Below are positions 1 to 6,390 of a stretch of DNA of 12,938 nucleotides, one piece after another. Both the position numbers and the translations under genes were made by a program. Each line of letters starts with the position of its first letter. The first letter of the stretch is position 1. Source of the DNA: Euryarchaeota archaeon UBA346. GTDB lineage: Archaea; Thermoplasmatota; E2; DHVEG-1. The stretch is taken from NCBI GenBank assembly GCA_002496355.1, contig DAJP01000071.1, positions 19,059-31,996 on the forward strand. Direction: 5' to 3'. The notes beneath the pieces are model-generated. The model was not told where the DNA came from. It was given only the letters and a program-made list of their open reading frames with translations, and ran no database searches.

Positions 1-1294
1 GGTCTTTTCTGATCCACTCCACCATCTTTTTATATTTCTCAGAGGCAGGGTCGAGATACTCAGAGACGTCCTCTACATCCTTTCCCTCAAGTGCCCGAAT
101 AGCTCTCCGGGCGACCAGCTCTTGGATCGTTCGGGTCGACAGGTTATACACACACGGGAACATCAAGGGCGGACAGGCTGGTCGTACATGGACCTCTTTC
201 GCACCCGCCTGCATCAACTTTGTAACTGTGAAATTCTTCAGTTGGGTTCCCCGTACGATAGAATCCTCGCAGAGCACGACCTTATTTCCCTGTGCAATCG
301 CGTCGTTTGCAATAAGCTTCATTAAAGCGATACGATCCCGTAGTTCCTGGGACGGAGGTGTATAACTCCGACCATATCCTGGCGTGTATTTGATCAGCAC
401 CCGACGATATGGCATCCCTGATTCCATCGCATACCCGATCGCATGAGCAACACCAGAGTCTGGGATCCCCGAGACAAGATCCGCTTTGACGGTATCCCGT
501 TTCGCGAGGAACATCCCACAGTTCTCCCGTACTTTCTCCACATTGATTCCTTCATAGGTGGAGGCAGGAAACCCAGTGTATACCCACAGGAACGCACAAA
601 TTTTGCTGTGCGGGCGGCCTTTCTTTTTCGCCTCAAGACCATTTTTACTGATAAAAACAATCTCCCCCGGATTCATATACTTCTTCACCGTAAATCCCAG
701 GTTGGGGAACGCGCAGGTTTCACTGGCAACGGCGATTTCTCCAGTTTTCTGACCAATCGCAAGCGGTGTCACCCCATTTCGATCCCGTGCGCAATAAATC
801 CCTTTCTTTGTCAGAAGCAATAGTGAAATCGAGCCGATGATCTTATCATACATCCGTTCAATTCCGTAGGTGATGCTTTTTCCCTCGTTAATCAAATGAG
901 CGACCAGTTCCGTAGTGTTGATGTCGCCCCGGTCGATCTCACTAAACGTCATCCCTTTTTCAATCAGTTCGCGCGCGAGGGTCTCTTTATTGGCGACAAG
1001 ACCGGCACAGCAAATGGCAAATGCACCAAACTTGCTTTCAAACGTTAACGGCTGAGGGTCGCTATCAGAGATAACCCCGATTCCTAGATGACTCTTGATT
1101 TTATCAGAGCCTTCGTAGAACTTTGATTTGAATTGCGAGTTTTTTATATCATGGATCTTCTTCACCGGCAGTCCGTTCTTTTCGATAAATGCAATTCCAC
1201 CATATTCCGTTCCCAGATGTGTATGATAATCAGTTCCATAATACAGGCTTGAAATACAGTTGTTGTTGCTTACGACACCGAATAGTCCACTCAT
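1..1294 (-). CDS. purF: PurF-family amidophosphoribosyltransferase with degenerate glutaminase site (partial, 3' end off window)
   Basis: I translated this strand by hand; the frame is open from the ATG at 1294-1292 to the window edge, about 431 codons. PurF makes 5-phosphoribosylamine from PRPP and glutamine in the first step of purine synthesis. The phosphoribosyltransferase half is clear: the PRPP loop V-V-L-C-E-D-S-I-V-R-G-T-Q lies at about residues 339-351, with S-G-I-P-D-S-G and K-Y-T-P-G-Y-G-R-S upstream of it. The N-terminal class II glutaminase half is altered. It starts M-S-G-L-F-G where PurF has M-C-G, and the H-T-R-Y segment reads G-V-I-S-D-S-D-P-Q-P. From memory this matches a known set of bacterial PurF paralogues without the Cys, so it may use free ammonia or do another job. 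A GGGGGAG site lies 3 bases before the ATG and a TATA box about 40 bases upstream. No other purine gene is visible. PRT family membership is firm; a true PurF role is less sure. Confidence 0.85.
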   Translation of the reverse strand, partial: MSGLFGVVSNNNCISSLYYGTDYHTHLGTEYGGIAFIEKNGLPVKKIHDIKNSQFKSKFYEGSDKIKSHLGIGVISDSDPQPLTFESKFGAFAICCAGLVANKETLARELIEKGMTFSEIDRGDINTTELVAHLINEGKSITYGIERMYDKIIGSISLLLLTKKGIYCARDRNGVTPLAIGQKTGEIAVASETCAFPNLGFTVKKYMNPGEIVFISKNGLEAKKKGRPHSKICAFLWVYTGFPASTYEGINVEKVRENCGMFLAKRDTVKADLVSGIPDSGVAHAIGYAMESGMPYRRVLIKYTPGYGRSYTPPSQELRDRIALMKLIANDAIAQGNKVVLCEDSIVRGTQLKNFTVTKLMQAGAKEVHVRPACPPLMFPCVYNLSTRTIQELVARRAIRALEGKDVEDVSEYLDPASEKYKKMVEWIRKD

Positions 1295-1326
1295 AGTCTC
1301 CCCCGTCTTGAAAACAAAGAACTCTT

Positions 1327-1340
1327 GAATTATATATAAG
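1327..1340 (-). promoter_or_regulatory. TATA box of the purF-like gene
   Basis: Read on the minus strand this is CTTATATATAATTC, an archaeal TATA box preceded by an A-rich stretch that could be the BRE. Its centre is about 40 bases before the ATG at 1294. That predicts transcription starting near 1310 and a short leader that just includes the GGGGGAG ribosome site. Confidence 0.6.
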
Positions 1341-1566
1341 GATTTTTAAAATGTACGCCGCGTCATATTCGTAGACCATCGTTTTCTGATTCTCAGCGTC
1401 CATAGAAACGATGAAACAGCTTCGGGTTGAACAAAAGTCACCTTGTCCTCAACAAATTTTTAGGATTTTTTAGATGGCATTTTATCATTTTGGAAAGATG
1501 CTTCGATATATCTTAATAATAGCAATGACAAAGAGTAACATAGAATGAGTAGGGAGGTACCGGCAC
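1341..1566. promoter_or_regulatory. divergent intergenic region with dyad and rightward TATA box
   Basis: No convincing gene is present. A dyad lies at 1377-1387 (CATCGTTTTCT) and 1404-1413 (AGAAACGATG), with one bulged T and a 16-base loop that contains a smaller CTGA/TCAG pair. T-rich tracts follow at 1456-1474. A TATA-like box (GATATATCTT, about 1505-1514) would start rightward transcription near 1535, just before the AGGGAGGT site at 1551-1558. A 15-codon ATG frame at 1546 is too short to call. Confidence 0.45.
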
Positions 1567-1785
1567 TTGGCCAACACATCGCATCATGCTAAACCCGCTT
1601 TTTTCCAAAGCAAGAACAAAGGCTGCACCTCCGGGGTGTTTCTCCTTGTGCTAATAAATTTCTTCTTCCTGCAGAAACACAAGAAAAAATACACCATTGA
1701 TACCCACAAGGGCATTCTACAAAAAACAACTCATAGAAAATCCTTTGATAAAACAATTGAAACCACTGGAGTGGGGGACGACTAA
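1567..1785 (+). CDS. possible small membrane protein, 72 residues, TTG start
   Basis: This short frame is supported by context, not homology. A strong ribosome site AGGGAGGT (1551-1558) lies 8 bases before a TTG codon, and a TATA-like box sits about 30 bases before the expected transcript start. Its stop overlaps the next gene's start as TAATG, the usual sign of translational coupling. The predicted product has one hydrophobic stretch at about residues 24-36 (G-V-F-L-L-V-L-I-N-F-F-F-L), followed by a Lys-rich segment and an acidic end, so it could be a single-pass membrane peptide. I do not recognise it. The alternative is a structured 5' leader of the next gene; GTGTTTCT (about 1636) and AGAAACAC (about 1673) could pair. 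A Cys-rich frame on the other strand of the same stretch lacks any start signal. Confidence 0.35.
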   Translation: MANTSHHAKPAFFQSKNKGCTSGVFLLVLINFFFLQKHKKKYTIDTHKGILQKTTHRKSFDKTIETTGVGDD

Positions 1786-2612
1786 TGAACCGGCAACAAC
1801 TCACCTACTTACGAGTCGTTGCCCTTATAATGGCTGGTCTGGTAGCATCTCTTACCATCGGGAATCTTTTTACAATTGCGACAAAAGGTATTTCTGTGAC
1901 ACTTCCTTCAGAAGATGAACTCCAATGGTCCATCGACCCTTTAGAAAAAGAAATCCTTTTTCGCACATCGTTTTCTGTACGAAATCAAGGCGCCTATGAC
2001 ATCCGCGACATCGACATATCCGCACAGCTTGTAAATAAAGATAAAACACCTCTTGTCTCCTATGAAAAACAAGGATTGGTTGTCCTGCGAGGTACAAATA
2101 CCACCTTTGATCTACTGATACCCATTGACCTTGACACCATCTCATTTTTCGATTGGTTCAGCCTCATCTACAAGAACACGACACTGCAACTACTCCTGGA
2201 TATCGACGCACTCTACATGTTCGGGTTAGTAGAGTTCACCGCCAACGAAGCAATCGATATCCCTTGGACCCAACCACCGCTGAATCTCTCAGATAATAGA
2301 ACCATCCAGGCTGGTATACAAGGCATCTGTACCCTCTTCAACATCACAGAGAACAAATCGATCACAACGATATCAGATATCTTTTCATTGTTGTCCCTTC
2401 CGGAGATTTATTTTTCCTCTGGGAACGGGTTTGTCTTCAATCTGACAATCACCGCTTATTCAGAGTCGGTGAAAAACATCAGCTGCCAGATCATCACACC
2501 ACTCCTCATCATCGATGGTGCTGTTGAGTTCACCGTCTCGTTCCTTGTCGGTTTTGAAGGAAACACTCCCGTGTTCCGCATTCAGGAGGTCGGCATAGAG
2601 TATGTCACATAA
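1785..2612 (+). CDS. membrane-anchored extracellular protein of unknown function, 275 residues
   Basis: The ATG overlaps the stop of the upstream small frame (TAATG) and has a GGGGGA site 7 bases before it. Residues about 8-30 form one hydrophobic helix after a short N-terminus containing Arg; the rest is soluble and beta-rich, so the protein is probably tethered outside the cell by an uncleaved N-terminal anchor. At least eight N-x-S/T sequons (N-T-T, N-L-S, N-R-T, N-I-T, N-K-S and others) support an extracellular, N-glycosylated domain. Residues about 55-120 loosely resemble LEA14/WHy-type beta-sandwich domains of archaeal membrane proteins. That is an impression, not a firm assignment. The next gene overlaps this one by 11 bases, so the two products are probably made together and may interact. 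Confidence 0.75.
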   Translation: MNRQQLTYLRVVALIMAGLVASLTIGNLFTIATKGISVTLPSEDELQWSIDPLEKEILFRTSFSVRNQGAYDIRDIDISAQLVNKDKTPLVSYEKQGLVVLRGTNTTFDLLIPIDLDTISFFDWFSLIYKNTTLQLLLDIDALYMFGLVEFTANEAIDIPWTQPPLNLSDNRTIQAGIQGICTLFNITENKSITTISDIFSLLSLPEIYFSSGNGFVFNLTITAYSESVKNISCQIITPLLIIDGAVEFTVSFLVGFEGNTPVFRIQEVGIEYVT

Positions 2613-3072
2613 GAAACATTACGTCGCACCAAAAGCCTGGCTTGCATTCTGTATCTATTTCATTATCCCTCTCTGTTCTCTTCTTCTGATCCTTACAGAG
2701 TACCCAGAGATCCCCTCAGCCCGGATTTATGCACGTATCTATTGGGTGATCCCAACCGCACTCGTGATTGTCCTGCTTTCACAACTTGGTTCCTATTACC
2801 AAAAGGGTGAGACGAAACGATTCGTCCTAAACATTGGTGTTACTTTCATGACTATGATATGGGTGCTTGGGTTGCTTGGGGGTGGTCTGGTGATGACCAC
2901 GTTTTGGAATGAGTATGAATTCTCGCTTCATATGGACAAATATGTACTGCTGATTGGTAGTGTTGCGATGCTAAATATCTTGTATTATGTTTTCGAATGG
3001 AAGGTATATCGAAAAGAAAGAGAATCACTTCTTCGCCATGGGAAAAAAAAGATTTGTTCAACAGGGGATTGA
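2602..3072 (+). CDS. four-helix integral membrane protein of unknown function, 156 residues
   Basis: The ATG lies inside the end of the upstream gene, with AGGAGGT (2584-2590) 11 bases before it, which suggests translational coupling. Four hydrophobic segments are visible at about residues 13-33, 47-67, 76-102 and 112-131. A basic loop (K-G-E-T-K-R) lies between helices 2 and 3, and a strongly basic tail (K-V-Y-R-K-E-R-E, then R-H-G-K-K-K) follows helix 4. By the positive-inside rule both ends and that loop are cytosolic. There are no catalytic or metal-binding motifs I recognise. Co-expression with the anchored extracellular protein upstream suggests a small two-part envelope complex, but the role is unknown. 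Confidence 0.72.
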   Translation: MSHKKHYVAPKAWLAFCIYFIIPLCSLLLILTEYPEIPSARIYARIYWVIPTALVIVLLSQLGSYYQKGETKRFVLNIGVTFMTMIWVLGLLGGGLVMTTFWNEYEFSLHMDKYVLLIGSVAMLNILYYVFEWKVYRKERESLLRHGKKKICSTGD

Positions 3073-3100
3073 ACCTATTGTTTTTCATCGTTTCACCCTG

Positions 3101-3111
3101 TTTTAAATATT
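3101..3111 (+). promoter_or_regulatory. TATA box before PEP carboxykinase gene
   Basis: TTTTAAATATT lies about 60 bases before the GTG start. It predicts transcription starting near 3132 and a leader of about 35 bases that includes GGGGGA at 3155-3160. It gives the carboxykinase gene its own promoter, separate from the membrane-protein genes upstream. Confidence 0.5.
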
Positions 3112-3166
3112 GAGAGACGATATCGATTTGAGGTGTTTTTGTGAAAGAAATACTGGGGGAATGTAG

Positions 3167-5065
3167 GTGACACAAGACACGCTTGTCCTGCTGAAAGACC
3201 GTTTATCTAAGAAGGATTATCAAAAATTAATGAAACTGAACAATCCAAGGATTACTCAGTTCATTACCTCGTCTATGGAGATTTGTAACCCGAAAAGCGT
3301 CTTCGTCGGCACTGATTCTCACGAGGACCTGCAGTACACCAGGGAAGCAGCGTTACACAATCATGAGGAAAAAAAACTTGCCACCGAGGGTCATACAATC
3401 CATTTCGATGGATCCTACGACCAAGCAAGAGACAAAGCTCATACGAAATTCCTGTTACCACCAGGAACAACCCTTGGACCTGAGTTGAATACGATGAACC
3501 GGGATGAAGGACTGAAGGAATTATCAGAGATCATGAGGAACATCATGGCGGGTCATGAGCTTTTCATCAAATTCTACTGTCTTGGACCGGCCCATTCACC
3601 ATTCTCGATCCCTTGCATCCAGCTGACGGACTCCGCATATGTCGCTCATAGTGAAGATCTTCTGTACCGACAAGGCTATCAAGAGTTTCTCAGACAAGGC
3701 AGTAACGCACGCTTTTACAAATTCGTTCATTCCCAAGGGGAACTCGAAGAGGCAGGTCTTGGGTTGCTTGTGAGTAAAAATAGGCAGAAGAGACGGGTCT
3801 ATATCGATCTTCAGGACGAGGTTATCTATAGCATGAATACGCAGTATGGCGGTAACAGCCTTGGATTGAAGAAACTGGCGATGCGTCTGGCGATACATCA
3901 GTGTGCTGAGGAAGGATGGCTCGTGGAGCATATGTTGCTGATGGGTGTCACAGGACCCAGGGGGCGAATCAGTTATTTTACTGGAGCATTCCCATCCATG
4001 TGCGGGAAGACCTCGACTGCGATGATGAATGGAGAAAAAATTATTGGTGATGATATCGCGTATCTGCGCATCATTGATGGGATGGTGCGCGCGGTGAATG
4101 TCGAAGCTGGGATCTTTGGCATTATCGAGGGCATCAATGAGAAGAACGACCCGTTACAATGGGATGCCTTGATGCATCCAGCGGAGGTGATCTTCTCCAA
4201 TGTCTTAGTCACTCCGGACAATGCTGTGTATTGGAATGGGAAACCAGGGGTTCGCCCGAAGGCTGGCGTGAATTTTTCTGGAGCATGGTTCGATGGGATG
4301 GTCGAGGAGAAAGGAGAGGTGATCCCTGCATCCCATAAGAACGCCCGGTTCACGTTTCGTTTAGATATCCTCCCAAATATTGATGCGCATCTCCATGATC
4401 CTCTCGGGGTGAAGGTCCAGGGGATCATCTACGGAGGACGTGATTCAGATACGTCTGTCCCGGTCGAGGAATCATTTGACTGGATCCATGGGATTGTCAT
4501 GAAAGGCGCATGTCTTGAGTCTGAGACCACCGCCGCAACCTTAGGGACGGAAGGAGTCCGGGTCTTCAATCCGATGTCGAATATCGATTTCCTCTCGATT
4601 CCTATCGGTAAGTATATTCAGAATAATTTGGATTTCGGAGCATGCCTTCCGACGCATCCGCGTATCTTTTCGGTGAATTATTTCCTGAAAGACAGACAGG
4701 GTGCGTGGTTGAATGAGAAGAACGATAAAGCAATCTGGTTGAAATGGATGGAGCGACGTGTCAATGATGAAGTGGATGCGATTCGGACACCGACCGGGTT
4801 CATTCCTCTCTATGGAGATCTCCAGAAATTGTTTGCAGGGATTCTGCGTAAACAGTATCAGAAGAAAGACTACCTGGTGCAATTTACGATTAGGGTTCCT
4901 GAGAACATCGCGAAGATCCAACGGATGGGAATGATTTTCCGCACAAGAATCCTTGATACACCCGCCGTTGTTTTTACGGTTCTGAAGGACCAGGAGAAGC
5001 GTTTGTTGGATGCGCAACAAAAATATGGAGATTACATTTCACCGGAGCAGTGGGAGAGAATCTGA
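3167..5065 (+). CDS. pckG: phosphoenolpyruvate carboxykinase (GTP)
   Basis: This cytosolic enzyme interconverts oxaloacetate plus GTP with phosphoenolpyruvate, CO2 and GDP, a main entry to gluconeogenesis. The 632-residue length fits the GTP-type family. Visible motifs include the substrate loop Y-G-G-N-S-L-G-L-K-K (residues 227-236), the P-loop F-P-S-M-C-G-K-T-S-T-A-M (from residue 275) carrying the family Cys (C279) and Lys (K281), the metal/nucleotide segment G-D-D-I-A-Y-L, then R-P-K-A-G-V-N-F-S-G-A-W and the late Y-G-G-R-D segment. The variant P-loop with M-C-G-K-T instead of A-C-G-K-T fits the archaeal branch from memory. The start is GTG with GGGGGA 6 bases upstream; no nearby ATG start in frame gives a better site. 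It appears monocistronic, with a TATA box before it and another promoter after it. I see no damage. Confidence 0.96.
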   Translation: MTQDTLVLLKDRLSKKDYQKLMKLNNPRITQFITSSMEICNPKSVFVGTDSHEDLQYTREAALHNHEEKKLATEGHTIHFDGSYDQARDKAHTKFLLPPGTTLGPELNTMNRDEGLKELSEIMRNIMAGHELFIKFYCLGPAHSPFSIPCIQLTDSAYVAHSEDLLYRQGYQEFLRQGSNARFYKFVHSQGELEEAGLGLLVSKNRQKRRVYIDLQDEVIYSMNTQYGGNSLGLKKLAMRLAIHQCAEEGWLVEHMLLMGVTGPRGRISYFTGAFPSMCGKTSTAMMNGEKIIGDDIAYLRIIDGMVRAVNVEAGIFGIIEGINEKNDPLQWDALMHPAEVIFSNVLVTPDNAVYWNGKPGVRPKAGVNFSGAWFDGMVEEKGEVIPASHKNARFTFRLDILPNIDAHLHDPLGVKVQGIIYGGRDSDTSVPVEESFDWIHGIVMKGACLESETTAATLGTEGVRVFNPMSNIDFLSIPIGKYIQNNLDFGACLPTHPRIFSVNYFLKDRQGAWLNEKNDKAIWLKWMERRVNDEVDAIRTPTGFIPLYGDLQKLFAGILRKQYQKKDYLVQFTIRVPENIAKIQRMGMIFRTRILDTPAVVFTVLKDQEKRLLDAQQKYGDYISPEQWERI

Positions 5066-5142
5066 GGACGCTCCAGGGATAAGAGTGAGACACAAAACAA
5101 GAACCTGGTTTATCTCAATCATTGGTTAAAGAAAGAATCTTT

Positions 5143-5187
5143 AGATATATTTTTAAAGGATGAGACTTATATAAATAGAGTAAGGAG
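5143..5187 (+). promoter_or_regulatory. tandem TATA boxes and ribosome site before beta-helix gene
   Basis: Two TATA-like boxes lie in tandem. TATATTTTTA (5146-5155) would start transcription near 5175 and leave a leader with AAGGAG (5182-5187). TATATAAA (5168-5175) is centred about 25 bases before the GTG, so it would give a leaderless transcript. Which one is used cannot be told from sequence. Confidence 0.5.
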
Positions 5188-5196
5188 TTTACAATC

Positions 5197-6102
5197 GTGA
5201 ATAATATCTCATTGCAACAGAAATACATGACCATGGGGATCATTCTTATTTTCGTAGGAACCTGCGTCATTCCATCCACCGCAGAGACCCTAAAGAATCA
5301 ATCGAATATGACCTCTAGAAGTACCTGGTTCTATGTTGGCGGAAGCAGCCTAGGAAACTACACACGGATTCAGGATGCGATCGATAATGCCAGTGCTGGA
5401 GACACAGTTTTCGTCTACGCTGGACGGTATGACGAAAGTATCCTGATTAACAAATCAATCATCGTGGTAGGTGAAGACCGGGACACGACATTCATCGTTG
5501 GAGGCAATAAATCAGAGATAGTCCATATCGATGACACCAGCGCGGAGTTCAGACGATTCACTGTTGAATGCCAGGGAAACGAATTCATCGATGGGATCTA
5601 TATCAGTGATTGTTGGGCGGTGAACATCAATGAGAATTGCGTGAAATCCTGCGAGTACGGTATTCTGATCACCTCCTCAGAGTCACTCCTTATATCAAAT
5701 AATACAATACTTGATTGTTCGTCTGGTATCGTAAATGTCATCACTGGGAACGTGACGATAACCCGGAACATCATCCAAGGGAATGGCGAAGGGTCAGGTA
5801 TTGAGATTCAAGCAGCGATGTTTAAAAATTATCTCATACGAAACAGCATCACAAACAATTCAATTGGAATCAATCTAGTATTTACGGTATTTACCATCAT
5901 CCAGGAGAACAACTTGCTTGAAAATCAACAGCAAGCCTTTTTCACTAGCTCATTTTTTTCGAAATGGCAACAGAACTACTGGAACAAATCACGCCTTTTA
6001 CCAAAGATTATCCCCGGACAGTTCGGGGGTATGGTGATCCATAAAAGGATTCCATTAGTGAATTTTGACTGGAAACCAGCCAAGGAACCATATTCTATCT
6101 AA
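5197..6102 (+). CDS. secreted right-handed beta-helix (NosD/PbH1-like) protein
   Basis: The start is GTG, 9 bases after AAGGAG. The N-terminus has a signal peptide: a short polar/basic lead, a hydrophobic core at about residues 13-26 and a small-residue region ending near A-E-T. The segment Y-V-G-G-S-S-L-G-N-Y-T-R-I-Q-D-A-I at about residues 47-63, followed by D-T-V-F-V-Y-A-G-R-Y, is the classic opening of a right-handed beta-helix (NosD/PbH1 type). Rungs rich in N-N-T-I-x-x and I-x-x-N-x-I patterns continue to about residue 245. The C-terminal region (N-Y-W-N-K-S near residue 262, then V-N-F-D-W-K-P-A) is a typical closing cap of such archaeal surface proteins. About ten N-x-S/T sequons suggest glycosylation. 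These folds bind or cleave polysaccharide or act as surface scaffolds. No catalytic residues are evident and there is no membrane anchor, so it is probably released or bound by other surface proteins. Confidence 0.85.
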   Translation: MNNISLQQKYMTMGIILIFVGTCVIPSTAETLKNQSNMTSRSTWFYVGGSSLGNYTRIQDAIDNASAGDTVFVYAGRYDESILINKSIIVVGEDRDTTFIVGGNKSEIVHIDDTSAEFRRFTVECQGNEFIDGIYISDCWAVNINENCVKSCEYGILITSSESLLISNNTILDCSSGIVNVITGNVTITRNIIQGNGEGSGIEIQAAMFKNYLIRNSITNNSIGINLVFTVFTIIQENNLLENQQQAFFTSSFFSKWQQNYWNKSRLLPKIIPGQFGGMVIHKRIPLVNFDWKPAKEPYSI

Positions 6103-6183
6103 AGATTACTAGCACAACATATTCTGCTGCATAGATTTTTCTAAAATTCTTCAGAACACATTTAACATCAATAAGGAGCTGAA

Positions 6184-6279
6184 ATGGTATTATCTAGTTA
6201 TCCGACCAAAACAGTTAAAACCATAAACAGAATTCACAGGATACTCTTAAGGACGCGTAACCACCAAACGGACGCGTAA
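6184..6279 (+). CDS. possible 31-codon micro-ORF upstream of tRNA-Cys
   Basis: ATG at 6184 follows AAGGAG (6173-6178) with 5-base spacing, and the frame runs 31 codons to TAA at 6277-6279. The product would start M-V-L-S-S-Y-P-T-K-T and is basic, with nine Lys/Arg. The last codons run through the repeated bases upstream of the tRNA. No homology is recognised. It may be a chance frame with a good ribosome site, or the remnant of a longer gene. Confidence 0.22.
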   Translation: MVLSSYPTKTVKTINRIHRILLRTRNHQTDA

Positions 6280-6300
6280 CTAACTGAACGGGCGGGTAAC
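6251..6300 (+). repeat. three direct copies of GGRCGSGTAAC ending in the tRNA-Cys 5' end
   Basis: GGACGCGTAAC at 6251-6261 and again at 6270-6280, then GGGCGGGTAAC at 6290-6300, at steps of 19 and 20 bases. The third copy is tRNA bases 1-11. The two upstream copies are identical to each other and differ from the tRNA at two positions. The linkers (CACCAAAC, TAACTGAAC) are also loosely alike. Confidence 0.8.
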
Positions 6301-6360
6301 AAAGTGGCTATGTGGCGGACTGCAGATCCGCCTACGAGGGTTCAAATCCCTCCCCGCCCT
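6290..6360 (+). tRNA. tRNA-Cys (GCA)
   Basis: A complete cloverleaf folds by hand. The acceptor GGGCGGG (6290-6296) pairs perfectly with CCCGCCC (6353-6359). The D arm has ACA/TGT pairs with a GG in the loop, and the anticodon stem GCGGA/TCCGC encloses loop CTGCAGA with anticodon GCA at 6322-6324. The variable loop has four bases, and the T arm is GAGGG/CCCTC with loop TTCAAAT. The discriminator base is U (6360), the identity base of cysteine tRNAs. There is no intron and no encoded CCA, so CCA is added afterwards. No clear TATA box lies at the usual distance because the repeated GC-rich bases occupy it; candidates are AT-rich stretches near 6213-6220 or 6241-6250. Confidence 0.96.
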
Positions 6361-6390
6361 TGAATAAATATACGTCTGGGAGAAATTTGT

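Noticed and set aside
394..823. Open frames on both strands inside the purF-like gene (394-660 minus, 443-823 plus, 558-752 plus)
   Set aside because: They lie within a clearly coding PurF-family frame, have no family motifs or ribosome sites, and read as shadow frames.
1589..1804. Cys-rich 71-residue frame on the minus strand
   Set aside because: No ribosome site or promoter, and it would read into the start of the convincing 275-residue gene from the opposite strand.
6290..6360. tRNA-Cys as an integration site of a mobile element
   Set aside because: No integrase, no copy of the tRNA 3' end elsewhere in the window, and the repeated bases are from the 5' end.
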